Position numbers and translations under genes: made by a program. The notes beneath the pieces were generated by a model that had not been told where the DNA came from, did no database searches, and saw only the letters and a list, made by a program, of their open reading frames with translations. DNA of 64,000 nucleotides. Source: Agapanthus africanus (lineage: Eukaryota; Streptophyta; Magnoliopsida; Asparagales; Amaryllidaceae). This document shows, piece by piece, positions 9,819 to 21,010 of the stretch. Numbering within the stretch: position 1 is the first letter of the stretch; the number at the start of each line of letters is the position of its first letter. The stretch spans positions 108,147,241 through 108,211,240 of the forward strand of contig JASDDO010000016.1 of the NCBI GenBank assembly GCA_030015575.1, read 5' to 3'.

Positions 9819-12018
9819 TGTTAGTTATGTATATGCCCTAGAGGCCATTGTTGTACATATGATGTATATTATGATGGATGCTTGGATATATACAGGGAGG
9901 ACTTTCTTGCTCGTCATGATAGTATGCTATTTGGTTTCACTTTATCTTAACATGTTGACTTGTATTGGTTTACTGTCTTACTCTCACATGTTGATAAAGC
10001 CCTTAGGATCTGTACTCGACTACTGGGACTATGATGAGATCATAATAGTAGAGCCATAGTAGTCGATGAGTACATCCTATAACTGTTCCTAGTCGAGGGT
10101 ATATCGAGACAGGGCATCGATACACCAGAGTAGACTAGCGTATATGTATCTTGACCCATATGATGGGCGATGGATGATCCCATATCCATCGGTGTTTGAA
10201 ATCAGAGATGGTGTACGGGTGCTCAGTGGAGACTGGGTACACAGGACGGACTCGCCGAGAACTCCCAGATGGTGATATACCACACGTCAGATGGCAGTTC
10301 TCCGGTGACACTGGTACAGGGTAGTCTGTAGACCCGAGATCGTCATAGAGTCTTGTGTGATTCCTAATATGCTTTGATTTCCACCTTACTACGTCCAAGA
10401 GGGCGTGCAAAACGGTGGCTTTTGGGTACAGTCCCGAATCACATGAAGGCAATGAGCGATAGGAGGGGATTCGTCTCTCCCGGTATAGGGAGTTGATGTT
10501 GTGCTGTGTTCGATTGGCTATAACTGGAACTCCCTGGCCTGGGCTGATATAGAGATATACTGGTAAGTGTTACTAGTAGTTTCTCGACCTGTTATGAGCC
10601 TCACATCGACACGACTTATCGGTTACCGGGGTCTGACATATACCACCCCTAGACTTGATATGCGACATATCAGACGAACAGACCGGACTGTACGGGAGTG
10701 TTACTGATTGGATTCACAGGAGAACGGACAGGCTAGTTTGTTGCTCTTCTGATCGCTCAATACCTGGGTGGCTGTTACGTTTTGCTGACCGCTTGCATCT
10801 TGTGGGTGTTTGATATGATCATCACCTGCTACCGGCGTATTGACGATTCTTTAGAGTCCTACACAGAGGTTTCTTGGCTCAGGCAAAACGGAGTAGAGGC
10901 ACATATGTGATATGTGCAGGACCGAGGATAATGCGATATGAGATACCGTATTATATTCTCGCGATATTTAGATATGAACCGGGACATCGAATCAAGTGTT
11001 TATTCGATGAATCGGTACATGATATATTAGTCGGTTATATTCGATATAGCCGGATCGTCGGATCAAGTGTTGATTCGATGATTTAATGTATAAAGATATA
11101 TATGATATGTTGTATTACATTATCTAATTTTGGCTCGCTTTATTATTTCATTTTCTCACCAGTTTAATACATTGATATATATGCGATATATGTTAATTGT
11201 ATTATTTTCTTTTGTTGCAAATATATAATATATATGTGATATATATTATTGTGACATGATATGATTTATTATGAAACATGATTAGGGATGATAAAAAGAG
11301 ATTAGGGTTTGATTAGGGTTAGATTCTTCTTGATTATTCTAGAAGAATTTCCTTTTTTCTTGGTTAAGATATTATGGTTGGTACTTATCCTTGACTCATC
11401 CTTGACCTAACCAAACCCTAACTCTAGTTTATTCTCTACAAAGGTTAAGCCTCTCATCCTTGACCATGGTTTGATAATCAATCATATATTCTTGACTACT
11501 ATTCATCACAAAAGGATTATCATTTTCATTCATCACCTTCTTCTCTCTTCGCTTTGAGAAAGCTTACTAGTTAATTCTTTTGTGATGATTTCTTGTGAGA
11601 AAATGAATTAAAAAGAAAGCATAAATACTACTCCATCATCCTCATCTAATCTAGCCCATTAGATTAGGGTGTTCATCTCTTTAGAGTGTGAAAGCTTGGG
11701 TTATAGCAACTTCGATGTAGATCATCGGAGAAGCGGAACACTTCAAGCTAGCATGGATCATTCGAGTCGTGGAGCCTCTGTTGAGTCCGGGAGATCGTGG
11801 ATCGCGGCGAAGGGACTTCTACTCGGAGCTTGTGAAGCGAAAGAGCGGACTACAAAGGTTGTAATCCCTCACACTTAGGTTTAAAGATGTTTTCTTGCAT
11901 GTTAAACCCTAATAATCTAGCAAAGATCCCGTCTTTGGGTTGTTCGGCACATCTAAAATTTTATTCGGGCATGTTTGATGCTTTATGAACCTTTACAAGA
12001 GTGCCTAGGAACCCTACA
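9819..12018 (+). repeat. 3' LTR of Copia-1 (2200 bp)
   Basis: It runs from TGTTAGTTAT to CCCTACA. Odd-length dyads with three-base centres occur at 10657-10671 (GATATG-CGA-CATATC), 10899-10917 (GCACATAT-GTG-ATATGTGC), 10985-11009 (one mismatch), 11177-11191 and 11225-11249 (11-base AT arms). The U3-like first kilobase is homologous to the LTRs of Copia-2, Copia-D, Copia-F and both solo LTRs. Confidence 0.95.
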
Positions 12019-12269
12019 CCTGACCCGGTATCTAATACCCAGGAAGTAGAGAAAATAGAGAAACAGTTCTCTGTAATGAACACACCTGAAGAAAATACAT
12101 CAACATGTACTTTCTTCATTCGGGTGGCATGGGAATCCTGGTATTCTCCTATATCTTGTTCAATCGTATAACTTTTATAAGAAAGAACGGAACCGACATT
12201 CCCCAGCACAGTATAACATGTGGGTTCGGTCAATACATCCATATTATTATCTTGATTAAGGCATGATAT
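12019..12269 (-). pseudogene. pol: Copia-G pol fragment: N-terminus and protease motif
   Basis: On the minus strand the frame reads MDVLTEP, GEYQDSHA and STSWVLDTGSG, matching the first ~95 residues of the Copia-1 and Copia-2 pol. The start codon position reads ATA instead of ATG (12267-12269). The fragment stops inside the aspartic protease motif DTGSG at the Copia-1 insertion junction. The pyrimidine tract ending CCAG is kept just upstream (about 12276-12296). An open frame reported through this spot continues into the Copia-1 LTR and is chimeric. Confidence 0.88.
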
Positions 12270-14823
12270 GGTCGCTACCTGGAGAGAGAGAGAAGAAACA
12301 CTTTAGCGTATGCTCTTGCAAGATCAGATTGGTTATTATTTTATCTAATCAGGATGGCTCCCACCGTTTTTATCAAATCTTCCTTCAAACCCTAAAAGTA
12401 AAGACTAGCCGGGATTAATTACTCCCTACAATTTCGCCAATCTTTCAGCCAGGCCAGTGTCGGTATTTTGAGGGAGGTTCCCCGTGCTTTCGCACAGACC
12501 TAATTAAAATAAACCTCGTCTTCCCAGAGGCATAACCCCTTTGACACCTTTCTAGAAACCTATTTGATCGGCTAATTGTCCTGTGTAAAACTCTCCCAGG
12601 AGTAATAATTACTCGCAGTGGGTATCGGGATCCAACTATCTCATAGGAGGTATGCAATCTCATTGCAAATTTCAACACTTGAAATTTCCGATAATATTTT
12701 TCCCCTAGCGTCCCATGACCTTGACGTAGACAAACAAACCACAGTCCGCTAGTCAAGTTCAACCCGTCATTTCTTGATTGAATTAAACCCACCCGCACGT
12801 CTCTTGACGCAGGCCAACAAAGTCGCACGACTACCCCAATTCAATCTGCATCATATGCATAAGCAGATAAATACTAGTCAGCTACCGCACACTACGTCTT
12901 AACGCAGGCCAACAAACGTAGCACGAATACTAAGTAGGACTTATCTGTAATGACGGAGGGCTACGACAGGTTTTCAGAAAACCTATTGCGTAATGAACTT
13001 GATATCGTCGTAGAAACAAGTTAATTCTGAAAAGGAGTGTTTTTGAGGTTTTTCATAGTTTCGCTAAAGAGGTCATTCCTGGTGAAGGGATCTCGGCTCT
13101 TTCCTCATCGAATAAGGTGCGGGATATATCACATATATCACTATGCAAAGCGAAAACTCCAAAAGCAATCAAAAGACAAACCGAGTGTTGTAGCATCTGC
13201 CAGTTTTGCTAAAGAGGTCACTCCCGGTGAAAGGATCTCGGCTCTTTCCTCATCGAATAAGGTGCGGGATATAGCATATATATCACAATGCAAAGCAAAT
13301 ACTGCAGCTACCCTTTTTGAAAGTTTGATTCTAAAACATCTTTTAGGTTTCTTTTCTCTCATTAATCACATTATTGAAGTCCCATCATTTAAGTCACCTA
13401 AACATCACAGATAAATATGACGTACGCTTATGCCATCCGCATTTGCCTCGATGTCCCCTCATGCACCGTTAGGTTAGGTAACTAACGGCAGAGTGGGGCA
13501 GGTCTAGCGCGGGTGTAAAACATAAGCAACATCTATATAATATATCATATATACTATATACAGTATCCATCTGAAAATATCAAATGATCACATCACAGAT
13601 ATCGTAGCAGAAGAAACATATGAAATATTGGATATACTAGGAGGTCCATGTTTTATTTTGAGCCTTTATAAAACACGGATTCTACGGTCGCGATGAATAT
13701 CCAAACCCATATCCCTAGACACCTACGAGAGCGGCAAGAACCAATTCTAGAGTTAGGAGTCCCGGACGTGACTCCTCGAGTTGGTCTCCCACTGGACTCT
13801 AGAACCTGGTTACTTATGCTCCCCGCCTTGGGTCATCCTAATGCGGAAAAGTAAATATTATACAATGGTGACATCATCCTCAACCCGGAAGTGCCCCAAT
13901 AAAAGAATATTACATACATTTAATTTTACATGAATGAAAATAAAAACTCTCATCTCACATAAAACCCCCGGCTATTCAAAACGCGACGATCCAATATAAC
14001 ATATGCAACAACACATAACATCACATGTCATCAACGTAAGTAAATATGTGCATTCCAATTGTCGTTGACATATAGCAACGAAACCGGCGATATCACATAT
14101 TACACTTACGGTCGCAGAAAAAACTAGACGATGTTAAACATTCCGATCGAATCAACAAACACCCACAATTACCCAGAAAGCTCAACACTTAAGCGTAGAT
14201 TAGAAAGATTCGGCACATGCCACAATACTAATGAACCAGCCGTAGAAGGGCCAAACCAACGCCTCACATGTGGCACCACTGAACCACCACAAACCCGAGG
14301 GTTCAGTGGCGGTTCTGACTGTCACATAATCGAGTTAAGGTTTTGTTCTTCAAGAGGGTCCATCGCATACACTTGGAAATTTTCAGGGAGGGTTAAAATG
14401 GGTGTTTGATATCCGATTGAACTTTTTAACAACATCTAAAGTATCCTGAAAACAGTTAAAATTATGACTACGAAACACTCCGAGTTGCCTTTGCATTGAG
14501 TTAATCATCACATGAAAAAGTAGCAAAAATAAACAACACCTGAAACCCTAAATCCCAGAGTTCAGAGCAAGGAAAAAATTTGGGAGCCAGAGAACTACAC
14601 AACGGCCACCCCGGTTTTACCCCCCATGTGCTCGGTCCAAATCCGAGCACTGGGTCCTAAATTTCTTCCATTCTCCTATGTTTGCTAAAAGATGATTCTG
14701 CACTTGTTTGAAAAATTTTTGGAGCTCGTTTTAAAATCGACAGAAACATGGAATTAAGGTTTCTAGTTTCGGAGTTAGTTTCGTATTCGTAATCTAACAA
14801 TATCCGTATAATTTCCTAGCTAG

Positions 14824-14835
14824 GCTCTGATACCA
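14824..14835 (-). promoter_or_regulatory. Primer binding site of Copia-G (minus)
   Basis: GCTCTGATACCA on the plus strand is the reverse complement of TGGTATCAGAGC. It lies one base from the LTR end at 14837 and so sets the orientation of this fragment. Confidence 0.92.
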
Positions 14836-14836
14836 T

Positions 14837-15419
14837 TGTTGGGTTCCCATCGACGACAGCAAGGTTTTGGGAGGCATCGTCCATGCCAATTTTAAAAATT
14901 TACCGTTAAAAGGAACTCTAAACTAGAATCGTTAGCTAGAACTATAATACAGAAACATTAGTAAACCATTTACATCTAAGTGAACTAGAAATACAACCTT
15001 TGTAGATCGGTGCTTCACTTCCTAAGCTCCTTGTAGTAGTCTCTTCGCTGCATTGGTGGAACTCCCGGACCCTTGCATGGCTTCACAAGGCAAATGGAAC
15101 GTTCTTGCTTGATGTCTTCGAGGCCGAAGATGATCTACGTCGAGGGAATACTAGCTCAACCTTCTACTTCACTAACTAAAGGATTAGTGAAGCAAACACT
15201 CTATACTAAAGTGCTAATCTAGTAGAGGATGAGGAAATAGGAAGTGGGCTCACTTTATAATTATTTTTCTCACAATAATTTCTCACTTTTTCAAACCCTA
15301 GAAAGTTTTTTGAGCTTGAGGAAGAAGATGAACAAATGAGATGAGAATGAAATGATCAAGTGATAGAGTGAATCATGGTGAGTAAGTATCATATACTAAC
15401 TCATGTAGAGACATAACCA
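14837..15419 (-). repeat. 3' part of the Copia-G 5' LTR, truncated
   Basis: It begins TGTTGGGTTCCCATCG next to the primer site, as an LTR end does. It is only distantly similar to the next LTR, sharing stretches such as ACAACCTTTGTAGATC and CACTTCCTAAGCTCC. It stops at AACCA (15415-15419) where another LTR begins; the remainder of this LTR is not seen further right. Confidence 0.75.
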
Positions 15420-17219
15420 TGTAGGGTTCCTAGGCACACTCGAGAAGTTCCACAAGGCATCAACCATGCCAAATTCAAAAATTTCCGGTGCCGAGAAACC
15501 CTAATGCGATCGTTGACTAGAGTTTAAGGCGAAACTACAACTAGTTAACAACTTAACTGCTAAGTGAATGGAAATACAACCTTTGTAGATCCGGTCCTCC
15601 ACTTCCTAAGCTCCGTGTTGATGTCCCTTCGCTGCGATCACCACGATCCCGGACCCTAGCGATGTTTTCGTCGGAGAAATGATCGGGCTAGGTCGTTGAC
15701 TTCGATGCCGAAGATGATCTACGTCGAGGCAACTCAAACTCAAGCTCCACCTTCACTAAGTCATGAAACTTATGAAAAAAACACCCAATACAACATGGAA
15801 AGTGGTAGAGGATGAAGAAATAGGAAGTGGGTTCACTTTGGATTTGGATTTCTCACTTGATTTCATCACTTAAGAATTTTCAAGAATGGTTTTCTTTTTC
15901 TTCATGAAGAAGAAGAAGAAGAGAATGAAAAATCAATTAATTCCCAAATAATAATTCAAGTGAATACTTATCATAATGCAACCATGGGTGAAGTTTACTC
16001 ATGTAGAGAATAAACTAGGGTTTAGTTAAAGGGTTAGGGTTAAGGACAAAACAAAAATGGTAGACTTTTCAAGGATGCTAGAAAAGCTTCGTGAAGCTTC
16101 AAGCATAACAACAAAGAAAGCCACCATTTATTTTTTGCAAAAAATAAATGAATAAATAAATATGTCAAAAGAAACCCTAACCATTTACTAAACATGGTTT
16201 AAGTCAAACATACACCCAAGTTTGCATGTATCAACAAACATGATACAAACTAGTGCACAAAACTATATCATATATACAATGTGCACATCAAGTGAGAAAA
16301 ATAATCTTAAGTGAACCAATACTAGTTAATGTAAAGTAATATATCAAATATATAATTATACATAAAATCATTAAATCAACACTTGATTTAACGATCCGGT
16401 CATATCGCATGACCGACTAGTATCCAATGTATCGACTTATCGAATCAATCCTCGATTCGATAACTAGGTTATATCGCATACAACCAATCGATACATTCGT
16501 CGCGAGAATAGAATACGGTATCATATACACGCATTACTCTCGGTCCCGCACATATCTCATATGCGCCCCTATTTCGTTTCGCTTGAGCCAGGAAACCTCT
16601 GTGCAGGACTCTAAAGACTCGTCAATACGCCGGCAGCAAGTGATGATCATATCAAACACCCACAAGCCGCAAGCGGTCTGCTAAACCTAACGGCCACCCG
16701 GGTATTGAGCGATCAGAAGATCAATGAGCAAGCCCGATCACACTCCTGTGAATCCAACCAGTAACACTTACCGTACAGTCCGGTCGGTTCGTCTGATATG
16801 TCGCATATCTCGCCTAGGGGTGGTAAACGTCAGACCCCAGTAGCTCGATAAGTCGTGTCGATATGAGGTCTATAACAGTTCGAGAAACTACTGGTAACAC
16901 TTACCAGTAAATCTCAGCAACCCTGGCCAGGGATTTCCGCTTATAGCCAATCGAACACAGTGCAACATCAACTACCTATACCGGGAGAGACGAATCCCCT
17001 CCTATCGCTCATTGCCTCCATGTGATTCGGGACTGTACCCAAAAACCACCGTTTTACACGCCCTCTTGGACATGGTAAGGTAGAAATCAAAGCACAGTGG
17101 GAATCACACAAGACTCTATGACGATCTCGGGTCTACAGACTAACCTGTACCAGTGTCACCAGAGAACTGCCATCTGACGTAAGGTATAATACCATCTGGG
17201 AGTTCTCGGCGAGTCCGTC
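15420..17219 (-). repeat. Truncated Copia LTR (minus), about 0.4 kb of U3 missing
   Basis: It starts TGTAGGGTTCCTAGGCA, the inverse of the CCTAGGAACCCTACA end of Copia-1, and follows the Copia-1 LTR layout in reverse (conserved block near 16555-17219). It breaks off at GAGTCCGTCC where Copia-1 would continue with CAGTGTACCC. Dyads with covarying arms are present: 9-base arms around CAC at 16371-16391 and GGTCAT-ATCGC-ATGACC near 16397. It was probably a solo LTR or element inserted in Copia-G and later cut by a deletion. Confidence 0.8.
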
Positions 17220-18588
17220 CACTCTCTTCTCTCTCTTCTCTCATTTCTGAAACTCCAGCAGAAATTCCAGCAGCAACAACCCTATTTTGTGCATCTCCTC
17301 TTCTCCTTTTCATTTCCCTTTGAGGCCAAACAAAACCCTACACAAAAACAACACTTTCCTTCACAAAACCATGGGAAAAAGGGGCTTTTTGAGGTGTTTT
17401 GGAGCAATTCTGCATACTTAAGGAGGGAGCTGGAACTCTTGGTGTTTCATAAGGTCTTTAGGAGGTATTAGCTCATAATTAACACCCTTTCTCCATATCT
17501 TGTAGTATCTTAACTAAAAATCATGTTTTTTGTGCATTATTAGTGATATTGAAGGATAATTGTGAAGCATATGTTAGATTGGTGTTCTCATAGTTTAGTT
17601 AACTATTTTAAGTGTTTTTAGAGCTATTTAAACCAGGTTTTTCTTCAGGTTTGCACAAAAATACCATGAAGTACCTTTTTAGTGTAAAAATGTGATTTTT
17701 AACTAGAAATTGGGTTCTGTTAGATCTACTTGTGCCCGGGTTATTTCAGAATGATTTTGGATTTACTGTAGCATAAGCAGGGGGTTTGGAGTGCACACAC
17801 AAAATCGGGGGACCCACTTCCCTACCCAGGCTGCCAGAAAATACATTCTGGCCGCAAATTTTGGCCAGATAGGTGAATTGGGGGTTGGGGTTTGGGCCAC
17901 TGGAGTCTGCATATATGTGGAGTGATTTGGTATATATACTTTTGTAAAATCTGTTCTGTATCAAAATCTGGAGTGGAATACCCTATTTCCCGTATTTTTT
18001 ACTCTTTCGCGACATGCGTGATACGTGTGTGTGGGTTTTGGGTTTCTGTGTATCGCGACGCGACGAAGTGACTTCAGACGCGTAATCACACGTTATAACG
18101 TATCGTGCACTCACACGCTTGGGTTGCGGCACGGGTTTCTAGTTGACTTTAAATGTCGTGTTTGTATGGTTTCGAGCTTATGTGTGATATTCTGTGGAAT
18201 TCTAGGTTAGCAGGCAAGTGCGACGGGCGCCGCGAAGAAAGGGAAGGAAATCGTCGGCTATACCTAGCGAGAGACTACGGTGAGTAGATTTAACATTTAC
18301 GGGGAAATCGCCCGCATGGCGTTATGCGTCAGGGCTGATAGGACCATGTAGAAGTATATTACACTCACCTACATTGACTGTTCATGGCTACTAATTTGTC
18401 CATACCACATTCCCTGCAATAGGTATATAAACTAGAATTGATAGAACACCGCACCATTACTAACGGTTCATGTTGCATGAGCACTATCCTGCCTGTTACA
18501 CACACACCGTTAGTAATTTCCATGACACTCAGACTGTAGAATTTCCATGATCATTATGTTGTAGCTCATCTTTTATGTGACTAAACAT

Positions 18589-18778
18589 GATATTCATACT
18601 TGATACATATATCACCTTGCTTTGACTTGCACATTGATTCGGATTACCTGATATTCATATTTGATACATATATCACCTTGCTTTGACTTGCACATCGATT
18701 CGGATTACCTGATATTCATACTTGATACGTATATCACATTGCTTTGACTTGCATACTGATTCGGATTACATGATACAC
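18589..18778 (+). repeat. Tandem repeat, ~60-bp unit, 3 copies
   Basis: Three near-identical units contain TGATATTCATACTTGATAC, ATATATCACCTTGCTTTGAC and CTGATTCGGATTACC-like strings. They lie directly before the 59-bp array and share CATACTTG with it, so the longer array may have grown from this sequence. Confidence 0.85.
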
Positions 18779-18779
18779 A

Positions 18780-19515
18780 TACAGCGATATCTTCATACTT
18801 GGGCACATGCACATTGTATATTCATACCAGTGCACACATACATTGATATCTTCATACTTGCGCACATGCACATTGTATATTCATACCAGTGCACACATAC
18901 ATTGATATCTTCATACTTGCGCACATGCACATTGTATATTAATACCAGTGCACACATACATTGATATCTTCATACTTGCGCACATACACATTGTATATTC
19001 ATACCAGTGCACACATACATTGATATCTTCATACTTGCTCACATGCACATTGTATATTCATACCAGTGCACACATACATTGATCTCTTCATACTTGCGCA
19101 CATGCATATTGTATATTCATACCACTGCACACATACATTGATGTCTTCATACTTGCGCACAGGCACATTGTATATTCATACCAGTGCACACATACATTGA
19201 TCTCTTCATACTTGCGCACACGCACATTGTATATTCATACCAGTGCACACATACATTGATCTCTTCATACTTGCGCACACGCACATTGTATATTCATACC
19301 AGTGCACACATACATTGATCTCTTCATACTTGCGCACACGCATATTGTATATTCATACCAGTGCACACATACATTGATATCTTCATACTTACACACATGC
19401 ACATTGTATATTCATACCAGTGCACACATACATTGATATCTTCATACTTGCGCACATGCACATTGTATATTCATACCAGTGCACCCATACATTGAGATCT
19501 TCATACTTGCTTAGA
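18780..19515 (+). repeat. Tandem array, 59-bp unit, about 12 copies
   Basis: Each 60-base line of sequence is shifted by one base relative to the previous one, giving a 59-bp period. The unit contains ACATACATTGATATCTTCAT, ACTTGCGCACATGCACATTG and TATATTCATACCAGTGCAC. Copies differ by a few substitutions (GATATC/GATCTC, CATGC/CACGC), and neighbours share variants, as expected from local duplication. The short frame across it is only a by-product of the repeat. Confidence 0.92.
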
Positions 19516-21010
19516 TTACGTATTGAGATATGTTGTTTCCATGTAAATTCTGGATTTGGGAAACCGTGAATATTTCAAAAGAGAATAGTTAATTATTTAA
19601 AAACCCGGTTTCCCTTGATATGACATTTTGGTGCGTCCACCATGTGTTTTCTCGGTGCTAGAGTGATATATGTGAACCCGAATCGAGGAGTTAGATGGGG
19701 CCGATTACGGGAACATGGTGGACCCGGTATGGTACCCCGGGACGAGAACGGTTTCGCTGTGTATTAGACAGTGAGCCTGGCAGAGGGACTACTACCTACC
19801 GGTGATTGGTTGGACATGGCAGTTATCCGGAGGATACTGACCAGAGTCGATAGATGGATGCGGGATGATCCGTACTGCCGGGGCCGAGGGCCGATACCGC
19901 AGACGGAGCCCGTGGGATGATCCGGACTGACGGATGTCCGATGGATGAGGATTTGCGTGTCGATGCTGGACACGAGTACTTATGATATTTGGGTGCCGAT
20001 ATTGGGCACTCGTGATTCTCCGAGATTTACAGGATTAGAGGGCCGATGAGAGTGCCGGGGCCAGAGCTATTTGGGGATCTAGGTGCATTGATGGACACCG
20101 ATTATATATATTCTCCATGTTGATATTCCGTGTAGAGGTTATATTTCCCATGCTCAGCTTTCATTATTGTATCTCATCCTGTAGTTATATTACCTGATAG
20201 AGCACTTGCATGATTATTGCACATACTGCTTATCACGCATTGATATTATCTGCTGGCATATGATAGAGTAGCGCAGTACGTGCATGCTCGCGATTACCTT
20301 TATATGTTATTTCTATTCACGAGTTGGCAACTCACCCCCGTTGTGCCACAGTGTTTGCAAGTTGCCCCTCGGAGTAGTCGCGGCAGGCTGCCCTTTTTGC
20401 ATCTTTTGGCTACAGATACCACTACAGTTGGTGCGAGGACTATTTTGCTTTTAGGTGGGTTGTGGTATCTGGTTACTTCAATTGTACACACTTTTGTATC
20501 TAGTATTCTCCATCTACCATATATGTACTGGACTTAGAGACAGTGTGATGACGATGATGTATATTTTTGTATTCTGGTGTCGAGCTCGTGGGAGTCGACT
20601 GTTTTTATTTATTCAGTTTTTTTATGCTGTGATGTCTACTTATTGCTCATTCTTCGCTACGGCATCGTATATTACTTCTGTGTTGTTGTTTTCTGCCGTT
20701 GGGCGTGATTGCTCCCGTTTGGGAACGCCTTATTTCATTATATATCATTTCACTTATATCCTGATTTATACCCGATTTTCGGGGTTACTTTTTCAAAGGA
20801 AATGCTGCCAAAATTATTATAAGGATAACTTAACTTTAAAAAGAACTTTATTGAACTATTTACGGTTTTCTAAATGTTTAATTGAATGTTTTCAACACTC
20901 ACTACTTTTAATGGTTTTGATTTCTGGGTTCGGCTTACTTAGTCGCATTACGCCTGTAGACGTTGCGTGGTTAAGTGCCGGTCACAAGTCAAAATATTCA
21001 GGTTGTGACA

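Larger units (their letters stand above)
1..12018 (+). mobile_element. Copia-1: Ty1/Copia LTR retrotransposon, 5' end outside the window
   Basis: Order on the plus strand is partial 5' LTR, primer binding site, long non-coding leader (holding a nested solo LTR), protease-integrase-reverse transcriptase-RNase H frame, polypurine tract, 3' LTR. Protease-integrase-RT-RNase H is the Copia gene order. Aligning the 3' LTR to base 1 shows that about 361 bp of the 5' LTR lie left of the window. The element sits inside an inverted relative: the base after its 3' LTR continues into the protease of Copia-G on the minus strand, so the expected 5-bp target duplication is CCTGA. The pol frame is broken and lacks key residues, so the copy is not autonomous. 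No gag is recognisable. Confidence 0.93.
12019..15419 (-). mobile_element. Copia-G fragment (minus): protease end, leader, primer site, partial LTR
   Basis: Read on the minus strand this gives part of an LTR (15419 down to 14837), a primer site, a leader of about 2.5 kb with the same modules as Copia-1 (conserved block near 13660-13850, two-copy module 13050-13310), and the pol start as far as WVLDTGSG, where Copia-1 has inserted. The rest of Copia-G pol should lie left of the window, beyond Copia-1. The LTR part is cut at 15419 by another LTR. Confidence 0.85.
17220..21010 (+). repeat. Long Gypsy-type LTR or LTR fragment (probably chromovirus/Tekay-like)
   Basis: This 3.8-kb block has no long reading frame. 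It opens with a CT-rich tract, passes a leader-like AT-rich part, two tandem arrays (18589-18778 and 18780-19515), a GC-richer part and GAGTTGGCAACTCACCCCCG near 20321, and ends GGTTGTGACA. Plant Tekay-type LTRs are unusually long and often end GTGACA; that is my basis for the lineage, not a protein. Left neighbour is a minus-strand Copia LTR, right neighbour a plus-strand Copia LTR, so it is not a clean insertion in one host and no target duplication is visible. The left end may be truncated. Confidence 0.5.

Noticed and set aside
18780..19515. Second CRISPR-like candidate
   Set aside because: The 59-bp period is continuous with no spacers.
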